From Candidatus Sumerlaeota bacterium (lineage in GTDB: Bacteria > Sumerlaeota > Sumerlaeia > JADFCT01): a stretch of 16,455 nt of DNA. The notes beneath the pieces were generated by a model that saw nothing but the letters and a program-made list of their open reading frames with translations, was not told where the DNA came from and made no database searches. The translations under genes and the position numbers were made by a program. The stretch spans positions 1 through 16,455 of the forward strand of contig JAPLSP010000414.1 of assembly GCA_026398575.1 (NCBI GenBank). Reading direction: 5' to 3'. How positions within the stretch are numbered: position 1 is the stretch's first letter; each line of letters begins with the position of its first letter. Below are positions 1-7,438 of the stretch, piece by piece.

Positions 1-102
1 GAATGGCAACTGGAGGAGGCTGATCCTGAGATGAGAAGCATTTTCGGCAAACTTGTTCCCCACGCGCCGCCGTTTATGGATACAGCCGAAGTGGACGCGT
101 AA
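1..102 (+). CDS. C-terminal end of an unidentified protein (partial)
   Basis: Frame 1 is open from the first base and ends at TAA 100-102, giving 33 residues that end in FMDTAEVDA. The gene begins outside the window. I do not recognise the family from this short tail, which is moderately acidic and has no membrane segment. It is judged probably real because the frame is open, the codon use is ordinary, and degraded DNA starts right after it. It could also be part of the decayed region that follows. Confidence 0.4.
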   Translation, partial: EWQLEEADPEMRSIFGKLVPHAPPFMDTAEVDA

Positions 103-120
103 GGTTGATATTGCGAAAGT

Positions 121-207
121 TTAGGCTTGTTTTCGAACTGAGCTATAGTAAAGTCGCGCTAGTTGGTAATCATCCAGCGGCTTTACCTGTGTAACATACG
201 GATTCAT
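121..207 (-). pseudogene. N-terminal fragment of a DUF2442 protein
   Basis: A very good ribosome binding site (AGGAGG) sits 5 bases before ATG at 207. The product starts MNPYVTQVKPLDDYQL, which matches the conserved start of DUF2442 proteins as I remember them. After residue 16 the similarity ends and TAA follows after only 28 residues, whereas family members have about 80-90. The 5' end and translation signal therefore survive and the body has been lost. It follows the DUF4160 remnant with the spacing usual for this two-gene unit. The function of the family is unknown. Confidence 0.5.
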
Positions 208-215
208 AAAACCTC

Positions 216-425
216 CTACTTGATCGGCTCAATCTTGAATACTTCTTCGCCATTCACGGCCAATTCCCAATCCGCGAGTAGCTCTTCACGATGAATTTCG
301 ATCCATGCCTGAATAAGTCGAGCTTTTCCAGAAGGCAATTCGCCAGCCATGAGATCCCCGTCGCCGATGCTGAACACCGCTCGCTTCCTCAAACCCGCCT
401 TCGCAAAAGCATCTCCCGCAATTTT
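216..425 (-). pseudogene. C-terminal remnant of a DUF4160 protein
   Basis: Reading from an in-frame stop (TGA at 426-428) to TAG at 216-218 gives 69 residues. They contain AVFSIGDGDLMAGELPSG, then RLIQAWIEIHREELLADWEL, and end in KIEPIK. This is the characteristic C-terminal half of DUF4160 proteins, with 'xSIxDGxLxxGxLP', then 'WxExHRxELLxxWxxA', then a 'PIxP' tail. The N-terminal part (normally a PHxHxxY region) and a start codon are missing; the first residues of this frame do not resemble the family. The stop lies 9 bases before the DUF2442 fragment start, so the pair was once an operon. Function is unknown; such pairs are common in accessory regions. Confidence 0.5.
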
Positions 426-589
426 TCAAGCCAACGATTTGTCAATGTAACACTTTTCGCAAGCGCCTTTTAATAATCTTCGGACGGATAGCGCTTGGTG
501 GTCAACCGCTTTCGCCCATCATCCGCCGAGACCATAAATCGCAGTCTGCCGCACGCCTGGATCTGCATTTACAGGAATGTCCCTGCAGC

Positions 590-1120
590 TGGCTTCATCG
601 CCGGCGCAAACCATGAATACTTTCCGCTGAACTATCCGATGCAATTCCTGGATCGCCGCAGCCGGGGGTCTCCTTTGTAGAACGCATCGCTCTCGCAGAT
701 TAACTTCCCGTCCCCGCGTCGCACGCCAAGCTCTGGCGCGCGCTCGTGACCGATTTCGGACCTCAGCGCAAGCAGACCAAGGCCTTCCCCGAAATTCATC
801 CCGCCAACGCCTTCATCGGCAACCCGTTGCGCTTTGAACTGCTCGCGCGCGAGGCGCACAACCGGCAAATCCTCGACGAGGCGATCGGCTACTGGCTCTA
901 TAGGGTCGAGCGTACCGACACGCTCTGGGAACACGACGCGCCGCAGGCCAGCTGCAATCACGGTTTCGCCTCCCGCGCGGCCCGCCGTGCTGCTCCGCGA
1001 CGCGCTCGGTCTATACCGCGTAGACACGGTGGGCAAATCGCTCCAGCTGCGGTTCGCCGACGTGAAACTCGAATGGCGCCAAGGATCGGTTTCCACGCCG
1101 AACGCGCCCTTCCCTGGCAT
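590..1120 (+). pseudogene. Frameshifted remnant of a six-hairpin glycoside hydrolase (alpha-L-rhamnosidase-like), C-terminal part
   Basis: Several frames join into one recognisable protein end. Frame 3 at about 605-650 gives NHEYFPLNYPMQFLD. Frame 2 at about 665-967 gives SFVERIALAD, an in-frame TAA at 701-703, then HAKLWRALVTDFGPQRKQTK, IHPANAFIGNPLRFELL, and TLWEHDAPQASCNHGFAS. Frame 3 at about 985-1117 gives AVLLRDALGLYRVDTVGKSL and FADVKLEWRQGSVSTPNAPF. The TLWE...SCNHGFAS motif followed by a beta-rich tail with LGLYRVD is typical of GH78-like enzymes, from memory of the family. There are two frameshifts, one stop, and no N-terminal catalytic part upstream, so it is not functional. The family assignment is an inference; the decay is seen directly. 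Its end is 21 bases from the stop of the convergent repeat protein gene. Confidence 0.5.
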
Positions 1121-1141
1121 GATGATGTTTTTCCCCCGGCA

Positions 1142-3223
1142 TCATGGGGCGATGGTGGTCACGGTATAATAGAGCTGCACTCCGCAAAATTGCTGCGTGG
1201 TTCCGCTGGCCGTCATATTCACGTAGAGATAGTAAAAATTATTTCCCTGATCTATGGTCGCGTTGCTGATGGTCGTATCGGAGCTTGAAGTGATGCTGAC
1301 GGACGGGCCGGATATGGCGGATTCGGTGATGGTAGCCATGTTCGTGAGGCCTCCCGTGCTTCTCAATGATCCCTTATTGAGACTGGCGATCAGCCCCATG
1401 GTTGAACTCGCGCTCTGGTTCCTGTAGTAAACAATAAAGGCTGTCACCGTGGCGCCGTTGGGGATGTCCACTTCGGCTCGAAGGATGGCTTCGGTTCCAG
1501 ACACCACATAAACGTAACCGTAGGTTAGCCCCGTTTTGCCCACGTCTTCGGGCCGATAGGGATTGAACGCGGCGGGCGCAATAGTTTTGTAGCATGTCTT
1601 GGCGTCCACATATTTGTAGTTGCCTTTGACGGTCACGTCACCATATCGCAGAGGGCTGGTCGAGAAATTGTCCTGAACCATCACATCGCCGACGAAATAA
1701 GCGGCATACGTGTTTGTCCCGAGTTGGGCGCCATTGTTGCTGGGGGCGTGATTTGCATATAAAGCGTTCCCGTTGGCGCCGTTGGCCAAGCCTACGACAC
1801 CGGTACCCAAGGCGCCATCGGCCCGGAAATAGCCGCCAATGTTTTGAAAATTGCCGCTGTTTCCCGCGAGCCCTGAAACCGCTTTGGCCTGGGCACCGCC
1901 TGCGGTCTCGAAATAGCCTCCCACGCTGGCGCCCGAACCTTCGGCGAAGGCTTCGATCGCCTTGGCGTTCGTGCCGGCGGCGTAGGCGTTCACGCCGGTT
2001 CCATTCGCACCGGCGGCCGAGAAATAGCCGCCCGTTCCACTCGCGCCGGTGGCCGCGCTATAAACGCCATAGCCGGTCGTTCCGCTCGCCCGGAAATACC
2101 CGCCATAGTTGGTGAAGGCGCCGTCATTGGCCGCATAGCCCTCGACCGCTTTGCCGTTGTTTCCACCGTTGGTGTCGAACCGCCCCCCTATACTCGCGCC
2201 CGAACCTTCGGCGAACGCTTCCAGCGCCCAGCCGTTGTCGGCGGAGGCGTAGGCGTTCAAGCCGCGTCCGTTCGAGCCGGAGGCCGCAAAGTAGCCACCG
2301 TATCCCTCCGCTCCGGTGGATTCGCCGTGCACGGCATGGCCGCTGGTTCCGGTGGCCTTGCCGTACACGCCGCTGCCGTTGACGCCAGTGGCTTCTCCGT
2401 GGACGCCCGATCCATCGACGCCGGTCGCCTTGCCATAAGCGCCTTTGCCGCTGGCGCCGGCGGCAGTAAAGTAGCCGCCGTAGTTCGTCACGTTGGTGTC
2501 GTTGTTCGCGTTGCCCTCCACACCTTTGCTGTTGGCGCCGCCGGCGGCGTCAAACCTCCCGCCGATGCTGGCGCCCGTTCCCTCGGCGAAGGCTTCAAAC
2601 GCCCAGCCGTTCAATCCTGAGGAATAGGCGTAAAGCCCGTGCGCGTCATCACCGGAAGCGCTGAAGTGTCCGGCGTATCCTGTCCCTGTGTTGCTCGCCT
2701 TGAGCATGGTTTCCGGATGGGCGCCGATAATCGTCAGCGGGCCAGTCATCGTGTCGCTGGTGGTGTTGACCCAGTTATCCGTCCCGGCGGCCATGAAGGC
2801 AGCGGCTGGCTGGCCGTTCAGCGCGGCGGCGTTGGCGGCCTGTCCCGCGCGCAGAGCGTAGGGGGCCGAGACCAGGCGTTTGCGCGGCGTCAGGTTTTCG
2901 CTCCCCACTGCCACGTTGAGCCACACCGCATCGGTCGCGAACACTGCTTCCGGGACAAAGTTGTCCGGATCGTCGCCGATCAGGGTCGAGTAAACGCCGT
3001 TCGAGTCAGGCGTCACGCTGTCCGTATCGCTGAACATTCCGACCTGCGTGCCGCCCGACTCGGCGGTCCAGAACGTGAACGTCACGTCAACGGCGGATGT
3101 GATAGGTTGCCCCGAGGCATTGGCCAAACGTCCCTGATAAGTGATGAGACCCGGCGCGGCGTGCGCTGCAATCTGCGCCACAGTCAGAATGATCGCGGCC
3201 AGCAGCAACGTTCGTGCTTTCAT
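1142..3223 (-). CDS. Secreted Gly/Ala-rich repeat protein with Sec signal peptide
   Basis: A 693-residue exported protein. Residues 1-22 are a signal peptide ending AHA. Residues 23-140 form a domain with LITYQGRLANASGQPI, VTFTFW and a LTPRKRLVSAPYALRA segment, seen in many surface proteins of environmental bacteria with repetitive bodies. Residues about 165-510 are repeats. Three long copies of about 110 residues each carry an EAFAEGxGAS(I/V)GG motif followed about 30-40 residues later by GGYFxAxG, with short units such as GVYGKATGVNGSG between. Residues 511-693 are a non-repetitive Thr/Ser-rich beta-type C-terminal domain with three Cys. The start is set by AAGGAG 7 bases before ATG. It lies 118 bp downstream of the dockerin-like gene on the same strand. 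A surface adhesin or fibre is plausible, but no enzymatic motif is visible and function is unknown. Confidence 0.75.
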   Translation of the reverse strand: MKARTLLLAAIILTVAQIAAHAAPGLITYQGRLANASGQPITSAVDVTFTFWTAESGGTQVGMFSDTDSVTPDSNGVYSTLIGDDPDNFVPEAVFATDAVWLNVAVGSENLTPRKRLVSAPYALRAGQAANAAALNGQPAAAFMAAGTDNWVNTTSDTMTGPLTIIGAHPETMLKASNTGTGYAGHFSASGDDAHGLYAYSSGLNGWAFEAFAEGTGASIGGRFDAAGGANSKGVEGNANNDTNVTNYGGYFTAAGASGKGAYGKATGVDGSGVHGEATGVNGSGVYGKATGTSGHAVHGESTGAEGYGGYFAASGSNGRGLNAYASADNGWALEAFAEGSGASIGGRFDTNGGNNGKAVEGYAANDGAFTNYGGYFRASGTTGYGVYSAATGASGTGGYFSAAGANGTGVNAYAAGTNAKAIEAFAEGSGASVGGYFETAGGAQAKAVSGLAGNSGNFQNIGGYFRADGALGTGVVGLANGANGNALYANHAPSNNGAQLGTNTYAAYFVGDVMVQDNFSTSPLRYGDVTVKGNYKYVDAKTCYKTIAPAAFNPYRPEDVGKTGLTYGYVYVVSGTEAILRAEVDIPNGATVTAFIVYYRNQSASSTMGLIASLNKGSLRSTGGLTNMATITESAISGPSVSITSSSDTTISNATIDQGNNFYYLYVNMTASGTTQQFCGVQLYYTVTTIAP

Positions 3224-3341
3224 AGCATCGCTCCTTCTTTGGATAAGGTATTCTTGCTATCTCCGGCAATATACTTGGTTCCGCGCGGATATTCCTCTGG
3301 ATTGCATCCACTCAGGCCGATCCGCAGTCTCTCCCTGATTC

Positions 3342-3764
3342 TTACGGTCTATTCGTCGCAAAAATAAAGTCGGCGATATCCACCTTGCCGTCCCCGTTCG
3401 CATCCATGCCGGCGATTCTCGGCGCGATACCCATGAGGTAGTCGAGAATATCCTGAGGCGAGATGGCCCAGGCGCCCCAATACTGGACGACGCCCGCGTT
3501 GTCCCGATAGCCCGCGCTCGCGGTTGCGCCGCACGCCGACTCCTGCGCGATCGCCGAATCGAGCTCGCGATACGACGCCGAGACCGCCCGTCCGCCTCCG
3601 CAGCCAATGGAGTCAATCGCCATCGCGTAGCTCGCGCTGGTGCGCTGGCTGGCTCGCACACCAGCGATGACAGTGGCGACTACGGCCAATAAGATCACAA
3701 TGCCGAAGACGCGACGGGCAGACTCGCGCCGACACAACGAACGCCTGGCACAAGAAATAAACAT
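3342..3764 (-). CDS. Short secreted protein with C-terminal dockerin/EF-hand-like calcium loop
   Basis: About 140 residues from ATG 3764; a TTG two codons upstream would also be possible, but GGAG 10 bases before the ATG favours the ATG. A basic N-terminus is followed by a hydrophobic stretch (VFGIVILLAVVATVIAGV), so it is a signal peptide or single membrane anchor. The middle has SASYRELDSAIAQESACG followed by ASAGYR, a pattern found in secreted proteins with 'SxSYRLxD..IGQ' segments. The C-terminus has ISPQDILDYLMGI and then DANGDGKVDIADF, a calcium loop with the D-x-N-x-D-G-x-x-D spacing of dockerin type I or EF-hand modules. Only one complete loop is present where two are usual. It precedes the repeat protein gene on the same strand, so co-transcription is likely. 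The ligand is unknown. Confidence 0.65.
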   Translation of the reverse strand: MFISCARRSLCRRESARRVFGIVILLAVVATVIAGVRASQRTSASYAMAIDSIGCGGGRAVSASYRELDSAIAQESACGATASAGYRDNAGVVQYWGAWAISPQDILDYLMGIAPRIAGMDANGDGKVDIADFIFATNRP

Positions 3765-4000
3765 CGGCAATCTTCTCCTTTGAGTGTCGTGGCGCCATCA
3801 AGAATCATCTTGAGGAAAATAGAAGAAAACGCTGCAGAAAGCCATAACGCAATCGCTGCTTGCTGCATTGTTATATGCCACTTATTAACTTCTATAACCG
3901 TTAGTTTAGCGTCTAATGTCCGGCGCAGGTCAAGCGCTTTCGCGCGCCGTACGGACGGAGCGCCGGACCTGCGCGCAGATGGCCCGAGGATCGCGTAAGG

Positions 4001-4024
4001 CCGGCATGGCAACAGCAATGCCGG
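4001..4024. terminator. Hairpin just downstream of the regulatory-like-domain gene
   Basis: CCGGCAT and ATGCCGG form a perfect 7-bp stem around a 10-base loop, 12 bases past the stop of the minus-strand gene at 4037. There is no T-run on the minus strand, so this is at best a weak or factor-assisted terminator or a 3'-end-protecting hairpin. A separate 9-bp inverted repeat (GCGCAGGTC at 3923-3931, GACCTGCGC at 3966-3974) lies in the same gap. The rest of 3771-4036 shows no gene. Confidence 0.3.
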
Positions 4025-4036
4025 TAGATTGAACAT

Positions 4037-5494
4037 TTAGCGAGGCAAGATGATTTCGACTCGGTTATCCGCGCCGGATGTAATCATCACTTCTTTATCT
4101 ACCAGCCTTGGATCGGGCGCGGCGGCGGCGGCCGCCTCCGCCGCCTCTCGCCGAGCCGGGAAACGTCCGAGCAACCTAGCTTTTCCTGGGTAGAGCCCCT
4201 GGACAATGAATTCGCCCTGCTTATTAAGGACCGCCCAATGGGCATGGGCGCCCGCGGGCATAAGCGCGCTCAGCGAATCGGGCGCATCCTTCACATCCTG
4301 CGGCAATGGCAGCGGAGGCGCGTCGCCCGGAGCGCCCGCCACAAGAACCGTAAGACCTTGAAGGGGCGTCCCGTCGGCTTCCATGATTTTCCCGGAGAGC
4401 CGTTCGCCGCGCCGCAACCGAATCTCGCCAAGGTTGACAGCGCCGGAGGTATCCATCGAGTCCAACGAGATCGGCCCCGCTTCCCTGGGCAGATAATTGC
4501 GGGGATAGAACGTCAGCTTCCGCGTATCTTTGGGCGCGTCCCATAATTCGAAGCGCCCGCCCGCGCCGCGCGTGTTGAAGATATAGTTGAGGCGCGTTCG
4601 CTCGCTATTCGCAAGCGTCGCAACCACCTCGGCGCCGATCACATGCTTCATTCCCGATTCCGCATTCACCGAAGCGGGCGCCGTTGTTTCGTCGTCCACC
4701 AGGCGCCCCTCGACCTTGTATCCCATCGCGATTTCAACATCGCCGAGATTCGCCCGATTCCCAGGCGCCTCTTTCGGAAGCGCAATCTCCGCAATGGCGC
4801 TTCGCAACGCCATGAGAGAGATTTTTCCCGTTTGCGGCGGAATTCGAATCACTGCAAAGCATCCGGTCCGTTGCGCGCCACCGTTTTCCAGAGACAGAAA
4901 ATGATTATCGGCGTCCTTTTCATACGCAGTCCCTGCTTGCGGGAACGAAACCAACAAGCGGCCAAAGCGATCTGCCAAATCTTTCACGGAAAGCGGCTGC
5001 CTGTTTTCTGCACGGATGAATCTCCCCGTCGCCGTCACGCCCCGTGATATCCGGACGTCGCCCAGATCAATCTGCCCGCCGCCGGCGCCGGCGCCAGGAC
5101 CGGCGTTGGTTGGAATATCTGCGATGGCAGACAGGGAATAATCGCTTCTGATCTGAATCTTCCGCGCTCCGGCAGGGGCGCCCTCAATGCGGAACCGTCC
5201 GTCTGCGCCCAGCGGAATCTGAGGCCCCGCTTTGACTTCCTCATTCGGCCCCACGATCCATAATACATGGATTTCCTCTGTTTTGGGGGCGCCTCCCAAA
5301 TCATAAATCCCCAGCGGCTTGTTAGTCTCCGCCTCCACCAGGCGCCCATTCAGTATCCTTCCAGTCTCTGGTTGGCCGTTTTTTTTGTCATTCTCACCGG
5401 CGCGCAGGAGCATCGCCAACGCCAGCCCGATAATCACCATCGCGGCTACACGATGAAAATCCCGGAGAGTACATTTCGATTTTATTGCGATCAT
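4037..5494 (-). CDS. Exported protein with four carboxypeptidase-regulatory-like repeats
   Basis: 485 residues from ATG 5494; an in-frame ATG at 5542 would add 16 residues but leaves an atypical signal region. A basic N-terminus followed by VAAMVIIGLALAMLL indicates a signal peptide or membrane anchor. Four modules follow, each opening with a 'GRxVxAxTxxPL' strand: ILNGRLVEAETNKPL, VTATGRFIRAENRQPL, YKVEGRLVDDETTAPA and RLSGKIMEADGTPLQGL. Modules 1 to 3 close with a 'NLG(D/E)(V/I)xIxxG' phrase. This is the layout of carboxypeptidase regulatory-like or transthyretin-like Ig folds in secreted proteins of Planctomycetes-type bacteria. No peptidase or sigma-factor domain is attached. The role is unknown, probably structural or ligand binding in the envelope. 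It is transcribed toward the dockerin-like gene but separated by about 270 bp. Confidence 0.65.
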   Translation of the reverse strand: MIAIKSKCTLRDFHRVAAMVIIGLALAMLLRAGENDKKNGQPETGRILNGRLVEAETNKPLGIYDLGGAPKTEEIHVLWIVGPNEEVKAGPQIPLGADGRFRIEGAPAGARKIQIRSDYSLSAIADIPTNAGPGAGAGGGQIDLGDVRISRGVTATGRFIRAENRQPLSVKDLADRFGRLLVSFPQAGTAYEKDADNHFLSLENGGAQRTGCFAVIRIPPQTGKISLMALRSAIAEIALPKEAPGNRANLGDVEIAMGYKVEGRLVDDETTAPASVNAESGMKHVIGAEVVATLANSERTRLNYIFNTRGAGGRFELWDAPKDTRKLTFYPRNYLPREAGPISLDSMDTSGAVNLGEIRLRRGERLSGKIMEADGTPLQGLTVLVAGAPGDAPPLPLPQDVKDAPDSLSALMPAGAHAHWAVLNKQGEFIVQGLYPGKARLLGRFPARREAAEAAAAAAPDPRLVDKEVMITSGADNRVEIILPR

Positions 5495-5718
5495 TTTATT
5501 TTCTTCTTGGCTGAATGGGGATAAGCTTCTCTGCATGCCCAAACGTCAAAATCTGATACAACAAATTCGGCCGCGCCGCAATCAAAGGTTTCAGCCCCAG
5601 GTTAACGGTCCAGGAAAATGGTTGGATTCCCAAGCCCCTCCTGCAGTATATTCGCCTCAGCGAATTCTTGAATGGCAGCAAAAAGAATGCTTTTCTTTGG
5701 AAAAATCGGATAATCATC

Positions 5719-7143
5719 ATGGCTTTTGAAAGCAAACTGAGCAAAGACGCGGTGAATTTTATTGACGATGCGCGCCTGACCGGGCTTCTGAGCGCAGCCA
5801 AACCGGACCCTGTGCGGACGCGCGAGATCATCGCCAAGAGCATGGACAAGCAGCCGCTGTCGGTTGAAGAGACCGCAGTTCTGATCAACGCCGACGCTCC
5901 GGACCTGGTGGAGGAGACTTTTGCCGCCGCGCGCGAACTCAAGCGCAAAGTCTATGGCAACCGCATCGTGCTGTTTGCGCCGCTTTATATCGGCAACGAA
6001 TGTATCAATGACTGCGCCTATTGCGGGTTCAAACGCTCGAACACCGAAGCGGTCCGCCGTACGCTGGACGAAGAGGAACTCAAACGCCAGGTCACGGCGC
6101 TCGAAAATACGGGGCACAAACGCCTGATCCTCGTCTTCGGCGAGCATCCGCGCTATCATCCGGAGTTCATCGCCAAGTGCGTCCGCATTTGTTACGACCT
6201 GAAGGTGGCGCATGGCGAAATCCGCCGCGTCAACATCAACGCCGCGCCCCTCGACCACGAAGGATTCAAGATCGTCAAGCAGGCGGGCATCGGCACTTAT
6301 CAGATTTTCCAGGAAACCTATCATCTCGAAACCTACCGGCGGATGCATCCCGGCGCCACGCGCAAAGGCGATTTCCTCTGGCGCCTGGATTCGCTCAGCC
6401 GCGCGCAGGAAGCCGGCATTGACGACGTCGGCGTCGGCGCGCTGTTCGGACTTTATGACTGGCGATTCGACGTGCTGGGATTGGTGACGCATGCCACGCA
6501 TCTGAAAGAACGCTATGGCGTCGGGCCGCATACGATCAGCTTCCCGCGCCTGCGTCCCGCTTCCGGGGTGCAGATAGACAAGTCATTCCTCGTCAGCGAC
6601 CACAATTTCAAACGCCTCATCGCCATCCTGCGCCTGTCGGTCCCCTACACGGGAATGATCCTGACGGCCCGCGAGAACGCCGCATTGCGGCGCGAAGTCA
6701 TGGAGTTCGGCGTTTCGCAGATTGACGCCGGCAGCCGCATCGAACTCGGCGGCTACACTGAAGCCGGCGATGCGCAGCAGCAACAGCGCGAACGCGAACA
6801 GTTCGAGCTGGGCGACGTGCGCTCGCTTGACGCGGTCATGCGCGAATTGATGATTGACGGCTATATTCCCAGTTTCTGCACGGCCTGCTACCGCCTCGGT
6901 CGCACCGGCGAACACTTCATGGAATTTGCCATTCCGGGCTTCATCAAGCGCTTCTGCACGCCCAACGCGCTGACGACGCTGATGGAATACCTCGTGGATT
7001 ACGCCACGCCCGAGACGCGCGCCGGCGGCGAAAAACTCATCGCCGAAGAAGTAGCCCAATTGCCCGACGGCCCGCGCAAAGACGCGCTCCTGCAGCGCCT
7101 GAAGCAGATTCAGACGACCGAACAACGCGATTTGTATGAGTGA
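5719..7143 (+). CDS. hydG: [FeFe]-hydrogenase maturase HydG (radical SAM tyrosine lyase)
   Basis: HydG cleaves tyrosine to p-cresol and supplies the Fe(CO)2CN synthon for the hydrogenase H-cluster in the cytoplasm. From ATG 5719 (474 residues) the radical SAM motif CINDCAYC (CX3CX2C) is at residues 95-102. The HydG-specific C-terminal cluster site is CTAC at 387-390 with a third Cys after exactly 22 residues (RFCTPNA), i.e. CX2CX22C. ThiH, the closest relative, lacks this C-terminal cluster, so HydG is preferred. Other family phrases include NINAAPLDHEGF, YQIFQETYH and IDAGSRIELGGYTE. An upstream ATG at 5668 adds 17 residues without resemblance to the family. No hydE, hydF or hydrogenase gene is in the window. 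The stop lies 9 bases from the 3' end of the convergent tRNA-Phe. Confidence 0.93.
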   Translation: MAFESKLSKDAVNFIDDARLTGLLSAAKPDPVRTREIIAKSMDKQPLSVEETAVLINADAPDLVEETFAAARELKRKVYGNRIVLFAPLYIGNECINDCAYCGFKRSNTEAVRRTLDEEELKRQVTALENTGHKRLILVFGEHPRYHPEFIAKCVRICYDLKVAHGEIRRVNINAAPLDHEGFKIVKQAGIGTYQIFQETYHLETYRRMHPGATRKGDFLWRLDSLSRAQEAGIDDVGVGALFGLYDWRFDVLGLVTHATHLKERYGVGPHTISFPRLRPASGVQIDKSFLVSDHNFKRLIAILRLSVPYTGMILTARENAALRREVMEFGVSQIDAGSRIELGGYTEAGDAQQQQREREQFELGDVRSLDAVMRELMIDGYIPSFCTACYRLGRTGEHFMEFAIPGFIKRFCTPNALTTLMEYLVDYATPETRAGGEKLIAEEVAQLPDGPRKDALLQRLKQIQTTEQRDLYE

Positions 7144-7152
7144 TTGGGGTGA

Positions 7153-7228
7153 TGGTGCCGAGAAGGTGAATCGAACACCTGACACAAGGCTTTTCAGGCC
7201 TCTGCTCTACCAACTGAGCTACCTCGGC
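7153..7228 (-). tRNA. tRNA-Phe (GAA)
   Basis: The minus strand folds into a complete cloverleaf: acceptor GCCGAGG/TCTCGGC, a D-loop with AGTTGGTAGA, anticodon stem GAGGC/GCCTT with loop CTGAAAA (anticodon GAA), and T-arm AGGTG-TTCGATT-CACCT. Discriminator A and an encoded CCA are present, and the length is 76 nt with CCA. It is convergent with hydG. Confidence 0.96.
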
Positions 7229-7256
7229 ACTGCGAACGGCGTGCAAAAGAAGAAGA

Positions 7257-7285
7257 ATGTTATTTACATGAAGCCGGCTAGGCAA
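7257..7285 (-). promoter_or_regulatory. Probable sigma-70-type promoter of tRNA-Phe
   Basis: On the minus strand TTGCCT (7285-7280) and TAACAT (7262-7257) are separated by 17 bases. The -10 box ends 28 bases before the mature tRNA 5' end. Position and spacing fit; the boxes are imperfect. Confidence 0.4.
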
Positions 7286-7320
7286 GCTGTTTTTTTGAAT
7301 TAAAACTCCCCCCAATTCGC

Positions 7321-7430
7321 GTCAGTCCATGCCCGTCCGTGCCAGTCCGTGCCAGTCCGTGCCCGTCCATGCCCGTCCGTGCCAGTCCGTGTCAGTCCGT
7401 GTCAGTCCGTGCCAGTCCGTGCCAGTCCAG
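7321..7430 (+). repeat. 10-bp tandem array, 11 units, consensus GCCAGTCCGT
   Basis: Eleven consecutive units of exactly 10 bp (GTCAGTCCAT, GCCCGTCCGT, GCCAGTCCGT and variants), with variation mostly at positions 2-4 and 9-10. A degenerate twelfth unit (GATCGCCCAT) runs into the thiD start. The array contains no stop codon in any plus frame, so thiD's own frame stays open upstream of its start. Confidence 0.95.
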
Positions 7431-7438
7431 GATCGCCC

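Noticed and set aside
470..568. 32-residue minus-strand frame ending LTTKRYPSEDY
   Set aside because: It could be the tail of a lost gene, but it is too short, has no ribosome binding site seen, and I recognise no family.
5668..5718. Upstream ATG for hydG
   Set aside because: The added 17 residues (NGSKKNAFLWKNRIII) do not resemble HydG N-termini, and MAFESKLSKDAVNFID is a better start.
5602..6531. 309-residue minus-strand open frame
   Set aside because: Antisense shadow of hydG, which has intact radical SAM and C-terminal Cys motifs.
7321..7430. CRISPR array
   Set aside because: Units are 10 bp and contiguous with no spacers, so it is a simple tandem array. The 9-bp and other 10-bp arrays are rejected for the same reason.
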